From Neolewinella litorea (lineage in GTDB: Bacteria > Bacteroidota > Bacteroidia > Chitinophagales > Saprospiraceae), in contig NZ_SRSF01000003.1 in NCBI RefSeq assembly GCF_004803465.1, positions 1 to 64,000 of the forward strand: DNA of 64,000 nt. The letters run 5' to 3'. The notes beneath the pieces were generated by a model. The model was not told where the DNA came from. It worked only from the letters and a program-made list of their open reading frames with translations, and made no database searches. This document shows, piece after piece, positions 25,329-33,366 of the stretch. The position numbers and the translations under genes were made by a program. The first letter of the stretch is position 1. Each line of letters starts with the position of its first letter.

Positions 25329-26120
25329 ATGCAGATAGACTACCTGAAACTGGCCGAGGAAGTGGGCCAAATCGCCCGCCGCGCCGGCGCCGCTATCCTG
25401 GATATCTACAATGGCGAAGACTTCGGCGTGGAGCAGAAGGCCGACGACAGCCCCCTCACCAAAGCCGATAAAGCCGCCAATGAGGTGATCGTAGCCGGCC
25501 TCAGAGAGCTGACCCTGCAAGCCCCCGTGGTATCGGAAGAAGGGAAAGACATCCCCTACCGCGAGCGGGAACAGTACACCCGCTTCTGGCTGGTCGATCC
25601 CCTGGACGGTACCAAGGAGTTCATCAAGCGCAACGGTGAGTTTACGGTCAACATCGCCTTGATCGAGAATGGCCGGCCGGTGCTCGGGGCCGTTTACGTC
25701 CCCGCCACCGATGAACTGTATTATTCGGCGCAGGACCGCGGCGCCTGGCTGGATGGTACCGGCCGCATACAGGCGGCTTCCTTCACCCTCCAGGATTCTA
25801 ACCTGCGCGTGGTGGCGAGCCGCAGCCACCTCAACGATAAAACCCGGGAATTCATGGACCAGCTCAACGAGCCGGAGATCGTGAGCCGGGGCAGTTCCCT
25901 GAAAATACTCGAACTGGCCCGGGGCGCCGCCCACCTCTATCCCCGCCTGGCCCCGACCATGGAATGGGATACCGCCGCCGCCCACGCCATCCTGCTGGAA
26001 GCGGGCGGCCACCTGGTGAACGACGAGACGGGCAAGGAACTCGTCTACAACAAAGAGGTACTGCGTAACCCCCACTTCGTGGCCTACGGGCAGGTCAGCG
26101 AGGGGCAGCTGAGCTGCTGA
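25329..26120 (+). CDS. cysQ: 3'(2'),5'-bisphosphate nucleotidase CysQ
   Basis: 263 residues. It removes the 3'-phosphate from PAP (and PAPS), relieving inhibition of sulfate assimilation and RNases. Inositol-phosphatase fold with metal ligands: E70/E71 (VVSEEGK), D90 and D93 in LVDPLDGTKEF, and the later EWDTAAAHAIL. The stop and the next start share a base (TGATG), so the glycosyltransferase is translationally coupled. Confidence 0.93.
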   Translation: MQIDYLKLAEEVGQIARRAGAAILDIYNGEDFGVEQKADDSPLTKADKAANEVIVAGLRELTLQAPVVSEEGKDIPYREREQYTRFWLVDPLDGTKEFIKRNGEFTVNIALIENGRPVLGAVYVPATDELYYSAQDRGAWLDGTGRIQAASFTLQDSNLRVVASRSHLNDKTREFMDQLNEPEIVSRGSSLKILELARGAAHLYPRLAPTMEWDTAAAHAILLEAGGHLVNDETGKELVYNKEVLRNPHFVAYGQVSEGQLSC

Positions 26121-26887
26121 TGCGCCGCCCGCTGTCGATCATCTATACCACCTTCAACGAGGTCGATATCATCGAGCCATCGCTGCTGAGCGTGGCGGGG
26201 TGGACCGACGACCTTCACGTGGTCGACAGTTTCAGTACCGACGGAACGGCAGGACTGCTGGCGGCCCGCTCGGACGTCCGGCTGAGTCAGCGGAAGTACA
26301 GTGGGCCATCCGACCAGAAAAACTGGGCCATCGAACAGGCCCGCCACGAGTGGATCCTGCTGCTGGACGCCGACGAGATAGTGCCGCCCACCCTGCGCAG
26401 CGAGATCGCCTTGCTCCTTGATACTCCTAAACTGCTCGACGCCTACTGGATCGGGCGCGATAATTTCTTCATGGGGCGCCGCATCCACCACAGCGGCTGG
26501 GGCAACGACCGGGTGGTCCGGCTGTTCCACCGCGACCGGGCCCGCTACAACCGCAAGCAGGTCCACGAGGAAATCGAGACCGCGGGCCTGCAGGTAGGCC
26601 ACCTTAAGGGCAGGCTGCAGCACTATACCTTTAAAAGCGTCGACCACTTCCTGGACAAAACCCGACGCTACGCCCGCTGGAAAGCCATGGACCAAGCCGC
26701 GACCACCCCCCGGATCGGTCTGTTTCACCTGCTCATAAAACCGATCTTCCGTTTTTTTCGCCAATACGTGGTGCAGGGGGGCTTCCGCGACGGCCGGGAG
26801 GGGCTGATCATCTGCACCGTGGTGGCCTACGGCGTCTTCCTGCGTTACGTATACCTGCTCGCAGAGCGGCGGGAATCCGGCAAATGA
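26120..26887 (+). CDS. Family 2 glycosyltransferase (LPS core type)
   Basis: 255 residues. A GT-A fold begins SIIYTTFNEVDIIEPSLLSV. The nucleotide/metal DxD is D83-A-D85 in LLLDADEIVPP. The middle block NDRVVRLFHRDRARYNRKQVHEEIE resembles WaaE/KdtX-type transferases acting on lipopolysaccharide core. A hydrophobic C-terminal part suggests membrane association. The exact sugar is not known. Start overlaps the cysQ stop by one base. Confidence 0.85.
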   Translation: MRRPLSIIYTTFNEVDIIEPSLLSVAGWTDDLHVVDSFSTDGTAGLLAARSDVRLSQRKYSGPSDQKNWAIEQARHEWILLLDADEIVPPTLRSEIALLLDTPKLLDAYWIGRDNFFMGRRIHHSGWGNDRVVRLFHRDRARYNRKQVHEEIETAGLQVGHLKGRLQHYTFKSVDHFLDKTRRYARWKAMDQAATTPRIGLFHLLIKPIFRFFRQYVVQGGFRDGREGLIICTVVAYGVFLRYVYLLAERRESGK

Positions 26888-26938
26888 TTGGTCTGCCTCG
26901 GCTTAGTTTCCCATCTTTGCAGCGCTAAATACCCAGTC

Positions 26939-28177
26939 TTGACCGATACCAAGTTCGTCATTGTCGGGGGAGGCGTGGCCGGATTGGTCGCTGCCCTCAC
27001 CCTGGAAGCCGCCGGCCATGCCCCACTCTTGCTCGAAAGCAGCGATGAAGTGGGGGGTAGACTGCGCACGGACGAGGTCGATGGTTTCCGCCTCGACCGC
27101 GGCTTCCAGGTGCTGCTCACGGAGTATCCGGAAGTAAAGCGGTACCTCGACCTGGAGGCCCTCGGCGTTCAGGCCTTCCGCCCCGGTGGCCACGTACACA
27201 CCCGCCAGCAACACTTCCGCTTTGCCGACCCACTGCGCGAACCCGCTCAGTTGTTCCGGTCGCTGCTTTCTCCCGTCGGCACCCTCAACGACAAGATTCG
27301 CCTGGCCCAACTGGGCTTCAAGGTGATGCGGCTCACCCCCGAGGAATGCTTTGACGACCATACGTCGCAGGCTACGCTCGACTTTCTTTGGGAGTACGGG
27401 TTCAGCGAACAGATCGTGGAGCGGTTCTTCCGTCCCTTCTTCGGGGGCATCTTTCTCGAACAGCAACTCCAGACGCCGGCCGCCCTCTTCCGCTACATCC
27501 TTAAAATGTTCGCCCAGGGCAAGGCCGTACTGCCGGCCGACGGTATCCAGGCCATCCCCCGCCAGCTCGCCGGCCGACTGGAACGCACGGAAATCCGCAC
27601 CAACTGCCGGGTCACCGCCGTAGAAGGTGATGTAATCCGGCTCGACGACGGTAGTACCCTGCCGGCCCGTGCCATCATCGTGGCCTGCGCCCCCGGCGAA
27701 CTGTTTCCGCAGTTGGCGGGCTACCCCCAGCGGTGGAAGTCCACCACCAACCTGTACTTCTACAGCAAGCGCCGGCAAAAGGAAAATCGCCTCATCAACC
27801 TGGTCTCCGACCCCACCAGCACCATCAACACCTTCTGCGTACTGGATGAGGTAGCGCCCACCTACAAGCTGAACCAGCAGGGCGGCTCCCTCATCAGCGT
27901 CAGCCTGAAGGAGTGCCCCGAGAGCGACTCCGTGGCCCAGGTCGAACAGGACCTGCTGCGCCACACCCGCCTGCCGAACGATGCCCTGAGCTTCATCCGG
28001 CGGTACGACGTACCGCACGCCCTGCCGGAAGTGAACCCGGTGGCCTATCAGTACGATGCTACCCACAGCCGGCTCATCGACCGGGTCTTTCTGGCCGGCG
28101 ACCAACAACTCAATGGCTCCCTCGACGCCGCCATGCGCAGCGGACGCCTCGCGGCGGAGGGGGCACTACGCACCTAG
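26939..28177 (+). CDS. FAD-dependent oxidoreductase (phytoene-dehydrogenase / amine-oxidase-like)
   Basis: 412 residues from the TTG at 26939, just before the dinucleotide-binding motif VIVGGGVAGLVAALTLEAAGH (GxGxxG, then E at the end of strand 2, and GGR). A C-terminal FAD contact is present: FLAGDQQLNGSLDAAMRSGRLAA. The family includes amine oxidases, protoporphyrinogen oxidases and carotenoid desaturases; the substrate is not clear. A near -7 box, CATCTTTG, lies about 20 bases upstream. The next gene, kynureninase, follows after 6 bases. Confidence 0.83.
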   Translation: MTDTKFVIVGGGVAGLVAALTLEAAGHAPLLLESSDEVGGRLRTDEVDGFRLDRGFQVLLTEYPEVKRYLDLEALGVQAFRPGGHVHTRQQHFRFADPLREPAQLFRSLLSPVGTLNDKIRLAQLGFKVMRLTPEECFDDHTSQATLDFLWEYGFSEQIVERFFRPFFGGIFLEQQLQTPAALFRYILKMFAQGKAVLPADGIQAIPRQLAGRLERTEIRTNCRVTAVEGDVIRLDDGSTLPARAIIVACAPGELFPQLAGYPQRWKSTTNLYFYSKRRQKENRLINLVSDPTSTINTFCVLDEVAPTYKLNQQGGSLISVSLKECPESDSVAQVEQDLLRHTRLPNDALSFIRRYDVPHALPEVNPVAYQYDATHSRLIDRVFLAGDQQLNGSLDAAMRSGRLAAEGALRT

Positions 28178-28183
28178 CCAACT

Positions 28184-29419
28184 ATGTTACGCCACGAATT
28201 CCACCTGCCCAGCGGCCGCGACGGCCAGCCCCTGATCTATTTTTGCGGCAACAGCCTAGGGCTGCAGCCACGCGCCGCGGCGGATCGCCTGCAACAGGAA
28301 CTTGACAGCTGGCGCGAGCGCGGGGTGGAAGGCTGGTGGGGTGGCCCGGAAGGCGGATGGCTTGGTTACCACCGCCGCCTGCAGGAAGGCCTGGCCCGAA
28401 TCGTCGGCACCCGTCCTGAAGAAGTGGTAGCCGCCAATGCGCTGACGGTCAACCTCCACCTGCTCATGGTTTCTTTCTTCCGGCCCGCGGGCAAGCGCCG
28501 GAAGATCATCATGGAGCGAGGCGCTTTTCCCAGCGACCAGCACGCCGTGCAGGCCCAGTTGCGGTACCACGGACTGGACCCCGCGTCGGATCTGATCGAG
28601 GTGGGCCCCCGCCCGGGCGAGACGACCATCGCTACGGAGGATATTATCGACGCCATAGAAAGGGCCGGGGACGAACTCGCCCTGGTGCTGTGGACCGGCG
28701 TGCAGTATTACACGGGACAATTCTTCGATCTGCAAAGAATTGCGGACGCGGGCCGCAGGGTAGGGGCTACCATCGGTTTCGACCTGGCTCACGCGGCCGG
28801 CAACGTGCCCCTGGCGCTCCACGACTGGGAGTGCGACTTCGCCGTGTGGTGCAACTACAAATACCTCAACGGCGGGCCGGGCGCGCCGGGCGGCCTTTTC
28901 GTGCACGAGCGCTACGCCGAGCGACCCGACCTGCCCCGCTTTGCCGGTTGGTGGGGGCACCGCGAGAGCGACCGTTTCCTGATGAAGCCCGCTTTTCACC
29001 CGGCCGCGGGTGCCGCCGGGTGGCAGGTTTCCACGGCCCCCGTGCTGGGGCTGGCGCCTTTGTTGGCCAGTCTGCCCCTCTTTGATCGGGCGGGCGGGAT
29101 GTCAGCGGTACGGGCCCGCAGCCTGGAGCTTACGGGGCGACTCTACGCCGATCTACAGGAAATGAAAGGTATGCAGCTGCTCACGGGTGGTGATCCCGCG
29201 CAGCGCGGTGCGCAGGTGTCCGTCTACGTGCCCGGCCACCGTCCCGATCTGGAAAAGCAACTGTCGGAACTAGGGCTGATCTGCGATTACCGGCAGGATA
29301 ACCTGGCGGGAAGTGAGGGTGGGGTGCTGCGGCTTGCCCCGGCCCCCCTCTACAACACCCTAGAGGAAGTGGCCCGCATCCCCGACCTGCTGGAGCAGGC
29401 CCTCCACCCAATTCGGTAG
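28184..29419 (+). CDS. kynU: Kynureninase
   Basis: 411 residues. PLP enzyme cleaving kynurenine (or 3-hydroxykynurenine) to anthranilate (or 3-hydroxyanthranilate) and alanine. Seen: IYFCGNSLGLQP, the phosphate-binding ALTVNLHLLM, GFDLAHAAGN with D200, and the Schiff-base lysine K226 in WCNYKYLNGGPGAPGG. The N-terminus starts at MLRHEFHLP and is about 15-25 residues shorter than usual. It is squeezed against the previous gene. No tryptophan dioxygenase or kynurenine monooxygenase is seen here. Confidence 0.93.
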   Translation: MLRHEFHLPSGRDGQPLIYFCGNSLGLQPRAAADRLQQELDSWRERGVEGWWGGPEGGWLGYHRRLQEGLARIVGTRPEEVVAANALTVNLHLLMVSFFRPAGKRRKIIMERGAFPSDQHAVQAQLRYHGLDPASDLIEVGPRPGETTIATEDIIDAIERAGDELALVLWTGVQYYTGQFFDLQRIADAGRRVGATIGFDLAHAAGNVPLALHDWECDFAVWCNYKYLNGGPGAPGGLFVHERYAERPDLPRFAGWWGHRESDRFLMKPAFHPAAGAAGWQVSTAPVLGLAPLLASLPLFDRAGGMSAVRARSLELTGRLYADLQEMKGMQLLTGGDPAQRGAQVSVYVPGHRPDLEKQLSELGLICDYRQDNLAGSEGGVLRLAPAPLYNTLEEVARIPDLLEQALHPIR

Positions 29420-29421
29420 CC

Positions 29422-30573
29422 GTGCAAACTTCTGGTAAAATATCAGGGTTGTACCTACAACTATCCGAACCAAAACATGACAATATTTCTCCTGGCCATT
29501 CTGGCGCTTATTGGCGTCTACCTTTCTCAGGACACGCGCGTCCACCAATAATTCCGGGGGCCTTCCTCCTTATATGGCTGGTGTTTTCACTGGCCGGGTG
29601 CGCCTCTGTGCCACCGCTTCCCGGCACCGGCGATCTGCCTACGCCTCCCCAACCTGATTATGGAATGACCGCCAATTGGGCGGCACTTCCCTTCACCGAT
29701 GATCCCGCCGATCGTACTCCGGGCGACAGTCTTCGCGATCAACAAGCCTCGGCACCGGCGGATGTCTTCTTCATTCACCCTACCATTTACACCGCTACCC
29801 GGAAGGACAATCGCTTCTGGAACGCGAGCCTGAACGACGCCAGGTTGAACGCCGCCGTCGACGAATCGACCATCCTCAACCAGGCCAGCATCTTCAACGC
29901 CGCGGGGAAAGTTTACGCCCCCCGCTATCGGCAGGCGCACCTCAGTGTATTCTACGACGACGGCGCGGCCGTGAAGCAACGCGCCCTGGATACCGCCTAC
30001 GCCGACGTGCTGGCCGCCTTCGATTATTATCTGCGCTACTACAACCACGGTCGCCCAGTAATCATCGCCGCCCACAGCCAGGGCACCCTGCACGCCGAGC
30101 GGCTGCTGGCCGACCGCTTTGACGGGAAACCCCTGCGCGATCAACTCGTGGCCGCTTACCTGGTGGGTATGCCGGTCATGCGCGATCAATTTTTTGATAT
30201 CCCGGTGTGTGAATCGGCCGGGCAGACGGGCTGCTTCGTGAGCTGGCGCACCTACCGCGACGATTTCGTGCCGCCACCCGGGGCCGACCGGCCGGGCGTA
30301 GCCGTGGTCAATCCCCTCACCTGGACTACCGCTACCACCCGCGCGCCCGCCGAGCTTAATGAGGGAGGTGTACTATACAACTACGACGCCGGTCCCATTC
30401 CGCATCTGGTAGGGGCCGAGATCCGGGGCGGCGGCCTGTTTACCGACCGACCACGCTTCTTTGGCGATATTTTCTTTTCTACCCGAAATTATCACGTCGC
30501 GGACTACAATCTCTTCTGGGTGAACGTCCGAAAAAATGCTCGGACGCGGGTGCAAGGCTTCCTCGGAAATTAG
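29422..30573 (+). CDS. DUF3089 alpha/beta-hydrolase lipoprotein
   Basis: Up to 383 residues. A lipoprotein signal (GAFLLIWLVFSLAGC) has its Cys at residue 60 when the GTG at 29422 is used. The 46 residues before it are unusual, so the start is unsure. DUF3089 features follow: VFFIHPTIY, SIFNAAGKVYAPRYRQAHLSVF, and the nucleophile elbow AAHSQGT, then YLVGMPV and a C-terminal YHVADYNLFWVNVRKN. Anchored in the envelope; an esterase/lipase role is inferred. It starts 2 bases after kynU. Confidence 0.8.
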   Translation: MQTSGKISGLYLQLSEPKHDNISPGHSGAYWRLPFSGHARPPIIPGAFLLIWLVFSLAGCASVPPLPGTGDLPTPPQPDYGMTANWAALPFTDDPADRTPGDSLRDQQASAPADVFFIHPTIYTATRKDNRFWNASLNDARLNAAVDESTILNQASIFNAAGKVYAPRYRQAHLSVFYDDGAAVKQRALDTAYADVLAAFDYYLRYYNHGRPVIIAAHSQGTLHAERLLADRFDGKPLRDQLVAAYLVGMPVMRDQFFDIPVCESAGQTGCFVSWRTYRDDFVPPPGADRPGVAVVNPLTWTTATTRAPAELNEGGVLYNYDAGPIPHLVGAEIRGGGLFTDRPRFFGDIFFSTRNYHVADYNLFWVNVRKNARTRVQGFLGN

Positions 30574-30655
30574 CCCGGCACCTGCGGCCGCGCCCACCCT
30601 TACGATTCGGTAACGCTTTAACCCCCGCCGGGGCCCGAACCGGCGGTGGAAACCC

Positions 30656-30663
30656 TACGTTTG
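30656..30663 (+). promoter_or_regulatory. -7 promoter box TACGTTTG of the FMN-binding protein
   Basis: Exact TAnnTTTG, 17 bases before the ATG at 30681. Confidence 0.55.
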
Positions 30664-30680
30664 GCTAACAAAAAACACCC

Positions 30681-31187
30681 ATGGGCAAGACCGAAAACCT
30701 CTTCAGCCGCGAGGCCATCGAAAAAATCAAGAAGATCACCGACGATACGCGCACCTGCATGTTCTGCACCAACCTGGGGCAGAAACCCTTCAGCAGCACG
30801 CCCATGGCCACCCAGAAGGTAGAGGACGATGGCTCCATCTGGTTCTTCAGCGCGAAGGACAGCGACCGGAACGCCGACCTGCAGCGGGAGTCGGAAGCCC
30901 AACTGATCTACAGCAGCCAGAAGCACGAGGAATACCTGAGCTTGTACGGTGATGCGGTAGTCCTCTACGACCGCCAGAAGGTGGAAGAATTGTGGTCGCC
31001 CCTGTCCAAGGTATGGTTTCAAGAAGGTCCGATGGACCCCAACCTCAGCCTTATTCACTTCAAACCACGGGAGGGTTACTATTGGGATACCCAGCACGGC
31101 AAGGCAGTCGCCTTCGCAAAAATGGCCGCTTCGGTGGTGATTGGCAAGACCATGGACGATGGAGTACAGGGTAAGGTAAAGCCTTGA
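30681..31187 (+). CDS. General stress protein 26-type FMN-binding split-barrel protein
   Basis: 168 residues of the pyridoxamine-phosphate-oxidase-like family. The order of segments fits the general-stress subgroup: TCMFCTNLGQKPFSSTPMATQKVEDDGSIWFFSAKDS, then LIYSSQKHEEYLSLYGDAVV, then WSPLSKVWFQEGPMDPNLSLI. Members bind FMN or F420 and are linked to stress, but the reaction is not established. It has its own promoter-like box. Confidence 0.87.
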   Translation: MGKTENLFSREAIEKIKKITDDTRTCMFCTNLGQKPFSSTPMATQKVEDDGSIWFFSAKDSDRNADLQRESEAQLIYSSQKHEEYLSLYGDAVVLYDRQKVEELWSPLSKVWFQEGPMDPNLSLIHFKPREGYYWDTQHGKAVAFAKMAASVVIGKTMDDGVQGKVKP

Positions 31188-31209
31188 TTAACAGGATGGT
31201 GCACAAGTA

Positions 31210-31249
31210 TATCCGTTTATAAACGTATATATTCGCAAGTAAACGGATA
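31210..31249. promoter_or_regulatory. Inverted repeat, 10-bp arms (TATCCGTTTA / TAAACGGATA)
   Basis: Perfect 10-bp arms at 31210-31219 and 31240-31249 with a 20-base AT-rich centre. It lies in the spacer upstream of the putative DNA-binding protein. No T-run follows, so an operator is more likely than a terminator. Confidence 0.5.
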
Positions 31250-31280
31250 GTTGACGACTGTTGGATTGCGGTGACCGGAA

Positions 31281-31313
31281 GTTTGGGACGAAATCAAATC
31301 ATTCATCCCAAAC
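31281..31313. promoter_or_regulatory. Inverted repeat, 8-bp arms (GTTTGGGA / TCCCAAAC)
   Basis: Perfect arms at 31281-31288 and 31306-31313, ending 10 bases before the GTG start of the next gene. Candidate operator or 5' hairpin. Confidence 0.5.
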
Positions 31314-31323
31314 GCCTTGTACC

Positions 31324-32055
31324 GTGACCAGAACTGAACTTACCTCCTACCTCCACGCCCTTTACAGCGGCTTCGATCCTGCCACCAATCGACCCGCGGG
31401 CCGGGGAAGCTGCCTTGCCGATCCGGACGTCCACCGCGGGTTGGGCCATTTGCTGCGCGGGCTGGCCGACCGCGATACCGCCGCGACGGCCATTACCCAG
31501 CCGGAAATTGACTCCCTTACCAGTGATCTGCGGGCGATGGGGTACGAACCGACCGCTACTCAGGTGGCCAAGATCCTGATCGGCAGCGCCAGTATCATCG
31601 ATCCCCGGTTGCGGTGCCTGCCCGCCTTTCGCAAGTACCGGGGCGTATTTCCCCGGCGGGCCATCGTGGCCGCGCTGCGACCGTACCTCGAGAACAGCCA
31701 CGTGGAAGATACTTTCGCCGAGCCCGCACCGGACGATTGGGAACGCGAGGAATTCTTCGACACCGGGCACTTCGACAAACTGAGCAATGAGAAAGCGGAG
31801 GAATTGCGCGAGGAGATCGGGCAGCTGGGCCTGAAGAAAGCAACGGAGAAACTACCCGCCTACATGCAGCGGGCGCGGCAGCGACTGCCGCGGTCGTTCG
31901 AGCCCTGGACGCGGGAGGAGCGCGGCCTTCTGATTGAAGCTATGTGTTATACCAACGACAGCGAACGGCTGGCCGGACTCTTCGGGCGTTCGGCGTCGGC
32001 CATACGACGGGAAGGGAAAAGACTGATCTGGCAGAGTCGTCAAAAGGCGGCGTGA
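31324..32055 (+). CDS. Hypothetical protein, possible C-terminal Myb/SANT-like DNA-binding helix bundle
   Basis: 243 residues from the GTG at 31324; the frame extends upstream, but through the two inverted repeats. The N-terminus (ELTSYLHALYSGFDPATNRPA ... ADPDVHRGLGHLL) resembles a segment found in several uncharacterised bacterial regulators. The C-terminus (PWTREERGLLIEAMCYTNDSERLAGLFGRSASAIRREGKRL) has a Trp-led three-helix pattern ending in a basic recognition-like helix. I do not recognise the family with certainty. Two inverted repeats upstream suggest self-regulation. Confidence 0.65.
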   Translation: MTRTELTSYLHALYSGFDPATNRPAGRGSCLADPDVHRGLGHLLRGLADRDTAATAITQPEIDSLTSDLRAMGYEPTATQVAKILIGSASIIDPRLRCLPAFRKYRGVFPRRAIVAALRPYLENSHVEDTFAEPAPDDWEREEFFDTGHFDKLSNEKAEELREEIGQLGLKKATEKLPAYMQRARQRLPRSFEPWTREERGLLIEAMCYTNDSERLAGLFGRSASAIRREGKRLIWQSRQKAA

Positions 32056-32089
32056 GCATCTAAAATTACCCTGCCGGTGTTTACGGGGG

Positions 32090-32575
32090 GTGCGTGAACA
32101 ACAGCGGATAGGTTTAGGTGGCGGATGTCACTGGTGTACGGAGGGCGTATTCGTCTCACTTGCCGGCGTTGACCGGGTGGATCAGGGGTGGATCGCTTCC
32201 GTAGCGCCGGATACGTCCTATTCCGAAGCGGTCATCGTGTATTACGATCCGGACCGCATATCCCTGCGTGAATTGTTGGCCGTACACCTGGAAACCCACG
32301 CTGCCAGCAGTTCTCACGCCCTGCGTAAGCGCTACCGATCGGCCGTCTATACCTTTTCGGAGGAACAGGATCGGCAGTGCCGGCACTTGCTGGCCGAGCT
32401 GGCAAGGGCGTACAGCAGTGGGATAATAACCCGTGTATTGTCTTATGGTGCCTTCCGGCAATCCCTGCCGGAGCACCAGGACTATTACCGCAGTGATCCT
32501 GAGCGACCGTTTTGCCGAAGGTATATCAGTCCGAAGCTAGAGCGGCTGCGGGCTGACCGTCCATACCTTTTTTGA
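32090..32575 (+). CDS. Divergent short peptide-methionine sulfoxide reductase A-like protein
   Basis: 161 residues. The N-terminal GGGCHWCTEGVF corresponds to the MsrA catalytic GCFW motif with Phe replaced by His; the catalytic Cys would be C13, with a second Cys at 16. SYSEAVIVYYDPDRISLRELLAVHLETH and RYRSAVYTFSEEQ match later MsrA blocks. The usual GY.GG...NPTY...GH segment is missing, making it about 20 residues short. The C-terminus (SLPEHQDYYRSDPERPFCRRYI) fits. Starts with GTG. Confidence 0.75.
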   Translation: MREQQRIGLGGGCHWCTEGVFVSLAGVDRVDQGWIASVAPDTSYSEAVIVYYDPDRISLRELLAVHLETHAASSSHALRKRYRSAVYTFSEEQDRQCRHLLAELARAYSSGIITRVLSYGAFRQSLPEHQDYYRSDPERPFCRRYISPKLERLRADRPYLF

Positions 32576-32695
32576 TGCATAAAGCAATAAGGGCTATGTT
32601 CACGCTGTTAAAACCCCGTTCATTACCATGGTGCGGCTGCCGCAGTCGGCTCGCCTCCCTTTTCTCTCCCGTTATTCCTAATCCATACTACTCCT

Positions 32696-33310
32696 ATGGG
32701 CTTTTTTAAATCCCCCACGTTCAAATACATCAAGAACTTCATCATCGGTGTCGGCGCGGCCGTCGTCATGCTTGGAGCGCTTTACAAGATCCAGTCCTGG
32801 GAAATGCCCACCATTGGTGGCGTTACGATTGACTTGCTGACCCTCGGACTTGGGGTGGAGGCCGGTCTCTTCCTGCTGATCGGTATCCTGGGTCCCGACC
32901 CGGACTACTACTGGGACAAGCTGTACCCCGGCCTGTCGAGCTACGACGGCGACGTACAGCCCCTCACCCCCGGTGCCGTCACCACTACTCCGCAGGTTGC
33001 CGCGCTGAACGGCGAGGTGGTCGAGGAGCAACTCGGCGGCATGCTGGTGGAGCTTCAGACGATGTCGAAAAGCATGAGCAGCCTCAAGGCCCTGCAGGAC
33101 GCCGACTTCAGCGGCACCTCCGCGCAGATCAAGCAGATGGGCAACTTCTACGCCAAGCTGAACGAGGCCATGGCCGACCTGGCCGCCACTTCCGACGAGA
33201 CCAAGATCTACCAGAAGAACCTGCAACAACTCAACGGTAACCTGAGCACCCTGAACAGCGTGTACGGTAACATGATCAGCGCCATGCGCGCGCCCGTGGC
33301 CAAAGTTTAA
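32696..33310 (+). CDS. gldL: Gliding motility / type IX secretion motor protein GldL
   Basis: 204 residues. Two N-terminal transmembrane helices (about 14-32 and 44-64) contain the conserved charged residues K31 and E55 that, in characterised homologues, take part in proton flow. The long cytoplasmic tail is helical with the conserved LEELSxxMxSLKAL-like section. It forms the GldLM rotary motor that drives type IX secretion. gldM follows after 56 bases. The preceding gene is msrA-like, not gldK. Confidence 0.93.
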   Translation: MGFFKSPTFKYIKNFIIGVGAAVVMLGALYKIQSWEMPTIGGVTIDLLTLGLGVEAGLFLLIGILGPDPDYYWDKLYPGLSSYDGDVQPLTPGAVTTTPQVAALNGEVVEEQLGGMLVELQTMSKSMSSLKALQDADFSGTSAQIKQMGNFYAKLNEAMADLAATSDETKIYQKNLQQLNGNLSTLNSVYGNMISAMRAPVAKV

Positions 33311-33366
33311 TCCCAATTCTAAACTCCTGACCGCCCCCGCCCCGGTGGTCCCAACTTTTTCATTGT

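Noticed and set aside
26939-28177. Kynurenine 3-monooxygenase next to kynU
   Set aside because: The C-terminal FAD motif and overall layout fit phytoene-dehydrogenase/amine-oxidase proteins rather than aromatic monooxygenases.
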